From assembly GCA_027625915.1 (NCBI GenBank), contig JANTQA010000051.1, forward strand, positions 3,472,501 through 3,536,500: a DNA stretch of 64,000 bases, read 5' to 3'. Shown here in pieces: positions 58,975-64,000 of this stretch. The notes beneath the pieces are model-generated. The model worked only from the letters and a program-made list of their open reading frames with translations, was not told the origin of the DNA and made no database searches. Position numbers and translations under genes: made by a program. Source of the DNA: Anaeramoeba flamelloides (lineage: Eukaryota > Metamonada > Anaeramoebidae). Position 1 is the first letter of the stretch; each line of letters begins with the position of its first letter.

Positions 58975-59280
58975 TTAATATATATATTTGGGTAGTATCA
59001 CCTTTTTAAAAATAATAATAATACAAAAACATTCATAAAGTTTGGTAGCAATTTAAAAAACTTTTCATTGGGATTTCATTTTAAAATATACCTTCTGGGT
59101 AACAATCTTTTTTAAAATAAAACAATAATAATACAAAAACGTTCATAAAGTTTGGTAGCAATTCAAAAACTTTTCATTGGGTTTTCTTCTTTAAATATAT
59201 CTTCAAAGTTGTGCCCTTTTTTAATAATAATTCAATAATAATACAAAAACATTCATAAAGTTTGGTAGCATTTTATAATG
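58975..59280. repeat. 110-bp tandem repeat, about three copies
   Basis: ATACAAAAACATTCATAAAG followed by TTTGGTAGCA occurs at 59021, 59131 and 59241, exactly 110 bases apart. The in-between sequence (CTTTTCATTGGG, TTTAAATATA) is also repeated with some divergence. The array sits 3' of the phosphatase gene, in its possible terminator region. Confidence 0.85.
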
Positions 59281-59414
59281 TGAAAAATTCTTTGAGAGGA
59301 TACGCTCGATGGTTATTAAAGAACAAAAAACTCGATCACTATTCTTTTTCCTTTAAAAAACAGTTTCTAATTCTAAAATTTTATTTGCTTGATTATGATT
59401 TATTTCAAAATTTA

Positions 59415-60536
59415 TTAATTAAACAGTTGTTTTTCTAAACCAATTAATTGGTTTACAAATCCAGTGTTTGGATCTATTAACGAACGGCAACACTTAACCC
59501 ATTCGTAGGCCTGCTGATAAGACAAATTCTGGTATTTCATTAAATAATAAATAATAACGGCAGAGCTTCTTGAGATTCCTAATCTGCAATGCACAAGTAT
59601 CTTGGTCTCGTTTTCATTGATGAGATCTGCAACTTGGTCAACAATTTTAATAATATCAATGTTGACTTGGTCGTCAAAGGGTATTGAAAGATGCTCGATG
59701 CCTAATTTTGAATAAAGATCCAAATCTAAACTTTTCTCTTCTTCAACCTCGATAGCAAGGTTAATGATACGTTTAATTTTTAAGATTTTTAAAATGTTTT
59801 CATTATTTGCCGTGCGAAGTGAACCCAACCATAAAAAATCTGGGATAACCTCAGAAGGGTGTTTACATTTCACAATTTGCTTTGTGCCATGATAATTTTT
59901 TTTTTTTATTTTTCTTTGTTTTAAATAGCCTCTGCTATAATAATTTTGTTTTTGTTTTTCAAGATTCTCTTGTTCCTGTTCCTGTTCTTGTTCTTGTTCT
60001 TTTTCATTAACATTTTCTAAGTCCATACTATTTTCGTTTTGACCGAAATTATAATTAAGGTTCATGTTGTTGTTCATGTTAAAAAAACTCTTGTTCTTAT
60101 TGTGATTTTCAGGTCGAAGATCCATCAAAGACAAGTCGCCCTCACAGAGCCATGGGTACTTGACTGCAAAGGACTCAAACCCACCATTCAAAATAAAGAC
60201 GTTTTCATAATTGTCTTCCTGTAGTGATAATTGAATTGGCTCCAATAAAGCCTCCTCGCCTTTATTCGAAACTAGCACAATGGCCAAAAGCTTTCTTGAT
60301 TTGTATAGATATTTCGAATATCCTCGAAAAATTGAAAACAGCTGTGTTCGAATATTTTGTTCCAAATTGGTTTTTGAATATGGGAAATTTTTGGAATATC
60401 GGATCGATTCCTTGAGAAATAAATCAGGAGATCGGAAGTCGATAATTGAAAAATGAATTTCTGGTAGTGTGAATAAATTTAAAACTTGAAACGGTTCAAC
60501 AAAGGGTAAGTTATTGAAATAGAGTTGGTTACTCAT
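59415..60536 (-). CDS. Dual-specificity protein phosphatase with N-terminal rhodanese-like domain
   Basis: This is a 373-aa single-exon protein, start ATG 60536, stop TAA. Residues about 14-135 form a rhodanese/Cdc25-like domain (IIDFRSPDLF, AIVLVSNKGEE, NVFILNGGFESFAVKYPWLC). The catalytic-loop position reads VSNKGE with no cysteine, so it is probably a docking domain as in MAP-kinase phosphatases. An Asn-rich and EQEQ-rich linker follows (about 145-200). The phosphatase domain begins near 226 (HPSEVIPDFLWLGSLRTANN). It has the general-acid loop IPFDDQ (Asp288/289) and the signature HCRLGISRS (316-324, Cys317), then SYQQAYEWVKCCR typical of DSPs. All catalytic residues are present, so activity on phospho-Tyr/Ser/Thr is expected, likely on a MAP kinase. 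The domain order is that of MKPs and of the inactive STYXL1, but here the active Cys is intact. Confidence 0.9.
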   Translation of the reverse strand: MSNQLYFNNLPFVEPFQVLNLFTLPEIHFSIIDFRSPDLFLKESIRYSKNFPYSKTNLEQNIRTQLFSIFRGYSKYLYKSRKLLAIVLVSNKGEEALLEPIQLSLQEDNYENVFILNGGFESFAVKYPWLCEGDLSLMDLRPENHNKNKSFFNMNNNMNLNYNFGQNENSMDLENVNEKEQEQEQEQEQENLEKQKQNYYSRGYLKQRKIKKKNYHGTKQIVKCKHPSEVIPDFLWLGSLRTANNENILKILKIKRIINLAIEVEEEKSLDLDLYSKLGIEHLSIPFDDQVNIDIIKIVDQVADLINENETKILVHCRLGISRSSAVIIYYLMKYQNLSYQQAYEWVKCCRSLIDPNTGFVNQLIGLEKQLFN

Positions 60537-60884
60537 AATCTCTTAAGCAAAGAAAAAGAATAACAAAATGTTGTTTTAATGTTTATTTAAAAAACTATGG
60601 TAAAAAAATGAAATTTTTGGGTTGGTTAACAAAACATAAAGCACAAAATAGAAAAGTGTATATTTTTTTATTTTGAAAGAGTCAAACCGTAACTTTGGTA
60701 ATTTTTAGAAAGATAAATTCAAAGATGTGTTTGAAAATTGTTAGTTCCATTTTTAACCTAAAATATTTTACATAGTTTTGAACAATTTTTTTAATCAATA
60801 AAACTTAATAAAATAAGTTGAGTTTTTAAACACCCTATCTAATGAACTGTTTTGAGAGTTCTGACCTTGGGTTGTAAAAGGTAG

Positions 60885-61490
60885 TTTCAATTAAAAATTG
60901 TATTATCATGTTTTGTATTGAAATAATGTTTGTTTTTGTTCATTTAAGGTTGTGCGTTCTAAATGAATTTTGGACAGTCACTACAAATAGAATTCTTTCA
61001 CTTTGGCTCAGGATCATGTAATTTTTTATCTAGCGTCTAAAAAATTTATTTTACACAAAAAATTGTGTTTATTGACTTTTTTTTGTAATTTAAATAAGGG
61101 TTGTCCTAAATAAAGTATTATTCAAAAACTGTCTTGAATTATAGGAAAATTATTTTTATTCACAATATTATTGGTGTTTTTGTGCTTATTACTAGCTTGA
61201 TTGAAAATAAATAATTTAAGATTTATTTACTTATTGTTATTAATACTTTATAGATGTCAGTCATTATATAAATACAAAAAAAAAAAAAAGTAAATAAACT
61301 CTATTTTTTGTATAAAATAAATTTTTCAGCCGATCGATAAAAATTTGTATTAACATTGACAGAATTTAAAGAATAATATTTATTTTGAATCTCCAAAATT
61401 CATTTGGAATGAAAAACCTTAAATGAACAAAAATAAACACTATTTCAATTTAAAAATTATTTTATCAATTATTTCAATACCTTAATTATG
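60885..61490. mobile_element. Foldback element with inverted repeats of roughly 90 bp
   Basis: The left arm (about 60890-60976) contains TTCATTTAAGGTT and TCTAAATGAATTTTGGA. The right arm (about 61394-61490) contains TCCAAAATTCATTTGGAATG, CCTTAAATGAACAAAAATAA and ACACTATTTCAAT, the reverse complement with scattered mismatches. The interior of about 420 bp is non-coding. Confidence 0.65.
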
Positions 61491-61975
61491 AAAAGAAGGT
61501 TGGTTACCAACCAGTCAAATTCATATAAAAATGGCTATACTAAACACATACAACTCATCAGATTTCCGTTGTAAGGAAATGACAAATTTTTGATGAAAAT
61601 AATCATTTTTTTAAAAAAATAATTATATTTTCAAATTAATATTATCCTACAATAATAAAAATGAAAAATTACAAATTTTTGTTTCTTTATGGGTAGTTCA
61701 GGTTTTAGAAAATAAACAAAAAGTAAATGTATAGAAATTTTGATAGTAGTTTAACAATATATTTTTCTCTACTTTAGAATGCACTGTAATTGTGAGTGCA
61801 TGCTCTAAAGCTGAAATTATTCAAAATAAATGTATTATAACTATTATTTAGCAATAGCTATTGTTTTTTTCTTTCGATTGCCACAAAAAAATATCATTTA
61901 TTAATTTTTTTAATTCAATTTCCAAATTGAAATATAAAATCCAAATTATATTATTTAAAGATTTTATCATTTATA

Positions 61976-62173
61976 CAGTAAGTTCCATTTTTAATGTACA
62001 CACTTTGAACGAAATTTACGGAACCGAAAAACCTCAAAATAAAAAATATTTTTTGGAATTTTTTTTTAACATAGATTATTTTACTCGTATTTGAATTTTG
62101 AGACTTAATTTGAGATTTTTTTTTGTGTCTTAACTTTTGTTCAAATTTTGTGTATTCAAAGCGGAAATTGAGG
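61976..62173. mobile_element. 198-bp diverged copy of the TA-flanked MITE
   Basis: The left end CAGTAAGTTCCATTTTTAAT is preceded by TA (61974-61975). The right end ...TTCAAAGCGGAAATTGAG is followed by GTA, with TA at 62174-62175. Its length is within one base of the copy at 36646-36842. The blocks TTTGAACGAAATTTACGG, AATTTGAGATTTTTTTTTGT and TTTGTTCAAATTTTGTGTA match in order. Confidence 0.7.
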
Positions 62174-62489
62174 TATTTTAAATCCCCAAAAGGTGCTTTT
62201 TTTCAATTTTTTTAATTTTTAGAATTACCATATAAATATTAACATAAAAAAGCAAAGGGTTATTTCGGTTTGATCTGTTTTTTAAGGGGGTAGCTACACT
62301 ATAAGACATTATAAAAATTTAAGAGATATGAGATAAGAGTATTTTATTTTCGTGGCATATGATTGTAGATTCTCTAAAATTTATTTTAAAAAAATAATTT
62401 GATATTTTTTTTTTAGTAATGTTAAACAGTAAAAAAAAAAGAGATTATATTGATAAAATAGTTTTGATTTTTTTTTTTTTTTATTAAGA

Positions 62490-63025
62490 TAAACTTAATC
62501 CCAAAAATTTGGGCGTGGTTTAAACATTTGAAAGAATAACAATACCATACTTTACAATCAATTTGGTAATTATTTGATTTTACAAACTATTTCATTTTTT
62601 GTCTTTTTTGCTTTTGTTTTCATTTAGTTTTTTTCGATTTACTAAATCTGTTTCGTATGATCTGGAATTTTTTTAGATGGTTGACAGAAGGTTAGTGTTG
62701 AGTTTCTTATATTGAAAAATCACATACAAGTGGTTGAGGGTATCTTATCATTTGATTGATCAACAATTGTTGGTGAAATTTCAAAAAAAAATTACCAATA
62801 CATTTTTTGTTCTGCTCGACAAAATATTTTTTATAAACTCGTTTTGATTTTTTTCGTTTTTATATTGTTTTTTTTATTTGGATGAAAATGATTACTTATA
62901 AAATCATTAATAATAGGTTATTTAAATGTGTTTTAATATTGCTTTGGGAAAATATAATAAAGTCGGTTTTCGTTTTCCTATTTTTGATTTACTATGTGTC
63001 CAAATTTTTGGAATGTGATTTAGTT
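62490..63025 (-). mobile_element. Family-1 element with terminal inverted repeats, reversed
   Basis: The ends are ATCCCAAAAATTTGGGCGTG and GTGTCCAAATTTTTGGAATG, inverse to each other. The interior on the minus strand matches the copy at 21306 (AATTGTTGATCAATCAAATG, then CTAACCTTCTGTCAACCATC). It contains no real coding frame. Confidence 0.7.
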
Positions 63026-64000
63026 TTTTTTTTGGGTGAAGATAATTTTAGATTCTTAGAATACAACTTATAGCTATTTTTTCTTTGAAAATTAGATAGA
63101 ATATCATCATATTCGCTTCTCCAATTCCACCAAATCCAACTATTAAAAACCTTAAAAAGTAATGTTTTGGGATAAAATCATTTTTTTTCGGAATCCTTCT
63201 AGCTATTTAAGCCTCATTCATGTTTCCTTTTGTTCTTCTATCTATTGTAATTTTATTGTTCTTTTTCAACAAAATACATTAATCCCAAATGTCACTGATA
63301 AAAAAATATTTCTAATTGCTTTTTGTTGTAATGATTAAAAAAATTCAAAAATAATGAAAAAAATAAAAAATGAAAAAATTAAATGCCACAATAGAATGCC
63401 GAGATAAGTTGGTAATATAAGTCATTCAACATTTGAAATACTATTTTAAGAATTTCAACTCAATAGTCTATTGTGGTAATTTCGTTGAGACTTTGAAAAA
63501 AAAATTAAAAAATCTAATCAATGAAGTACTTTAAATAATAAAAATCAATGAGTTATATCCCAAAGTAAAAAATGTTATTTTCTGATCCTCTTCAAAATTG
63601 CAAAAATGTGAAAAATTTTCCTTTACCGTGGCTACTCCCTTAAGAAATTATTTGTTTTTTCAAGAGATTTCCAAAAAAACTAATAATTAATTGGTCAACA
63701 AAATCTTTTGAATTGATGGTTGTTTTAATGAAAAAAAGAATTTTTAAGCAATTAATATTATTTTTCAATACAAATTTCTGAAAGTTATTTTTCAAATTTC
63801 AAAAATGAATATAAAATGTAAAAGCCAAAAAAAGATTAAATAATAATAATTAACAAAAGATAACATTATGAAATTAATAGAAATTTTTGATACTACAGAG
63901 ATCAAAATAATGTGTCCCCAACCACTATAATTCTTTTTTCAAAATATTAATCCATGGTTTTTTTTTCTTCTGGTTCCAAAGTAACATCGAATCAACTACC

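Larger units (their letters stand above)
54960..59414. other. 4.5-kb gene-free interval
   Basis: This contains CATTTTT-type short tandem repeats (about 55060-55105), an ATA/ATT trinucleotide run (about 55855-55880), hairpin repeats at about 56811 and 56888-56957, a reversed family-2 fragment (about 58080-58405) and a 110-bp tandem array (about 58975-59280). Small open frames, such as 56337-56552 ending GIPETALGWGLPNI, match nothing I know. Confidence 0.45.
60537..64000. other. Right-end gene-free interval
   Basis: I see no gene. It contains the long inverted-repeat element at about 60885-61490, the second MITE copy (61976-62173), a reversed family-1 element (about 62490-63025) and a terminal segment (63898-63975) similar to the interior of the 17397 element. 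Confidence 0.5.

Noticed and set aside
1-64000. tRNA, rRNA, CRISPR, retroelement or capsid-bearing element
   Set aside because: I looked for tRNA T-loop sequence, rRNA conserved blocks, regular spacer arrays, and reverse transcriptase, integrase or capsid motifs, and saw none.

Overview
The window is very AT-rich eukaryotic DNA with GT...AG introns, long A/T runs, and proteins rich in Lys/Glu/Asn low-complexity stretches. The genes are core eukaryotic ones (ribosomal protein uL3, LSm5, UTP23, an RBBP4/MSI1-like WD40 protein) mixed with signalling genes (Ras, RasGAP, heterotrimeric G-alpha, a rhodanese-dual-specificity phosphatase, a B-box/SPRY protein). That mix and the base composition suggest a free-living amoeboid protist, such as an Anaeramoeba-like metamonad or an amoebozoan. 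I cannot settle the species from sequence alone. There is no bacterial-type gene organisation, no CRISPR array, no recognisable tRNA or rRNA, and no reverse transcriptase, capsid or transposase gene.

Layout. 2.7-3.5 kb: 5' exons of an RBBP4/MSI1-like gene (-). 4.2-5.4 kb: uL3 (+), whose frame is broken twice. 10.7-11.1 kb: LSm5 (-). 14.4-15.0 kb: Ras (-), divergent from an unrecognised multi-exon gene (15.8-17.2 kb, +). 18.8-26.7 kb: PH-like, C2-like and RasGAP coding pieces in the order of SynGAP/DAB2IP-type RasGAPs (+). 31.1-31.9 kb: UTP23 (-). 35.9-41.2 kb: a six-exon G-alpha gene (+). 43.9-45.2 kb: an unrecognised 420-aa charged protein (+). 49.3-55.0 kb: B-box/B-box/coiled-coil and SPRY exons, most simply one three-exon gene (+). 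59.4-60.5 kb: rhodanese-DSP (-). The remaining DNA is non-coding.

The non-coding DNA is not featureless. It holds at least two families of roughly 500-600 bp dispersed repeats, some copies with terminal inverted repeats; a 197/198-bp TA-flanked MITE pair with mariner-like ends; two long inverted-repeat elements; dispersed 60-bp hairpins; and a 110-bp tandem repeat. The 2-3 kb introns of the RasGAP, G-alpha and B-box/SPRY genes are long because they contain these repeats. Other introns are only about 50-170 nt.

Functionally, Ras, RasGAP and G-alpha belong to GTPase signalling, while uL3, UTP23 and LSm5 belong to ribosome and RNA processing. Nothing suggests an operon. The points most worth checking are the uL3 copy with TGA at its fourth codon plus a dinucleotide frameshift, the similar breaks in the PH/C2 part of the RasGAP locus, the splice-hidden RBBP4-like gene, and the repeat families. 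I did not find a convincing wholly new biological system.
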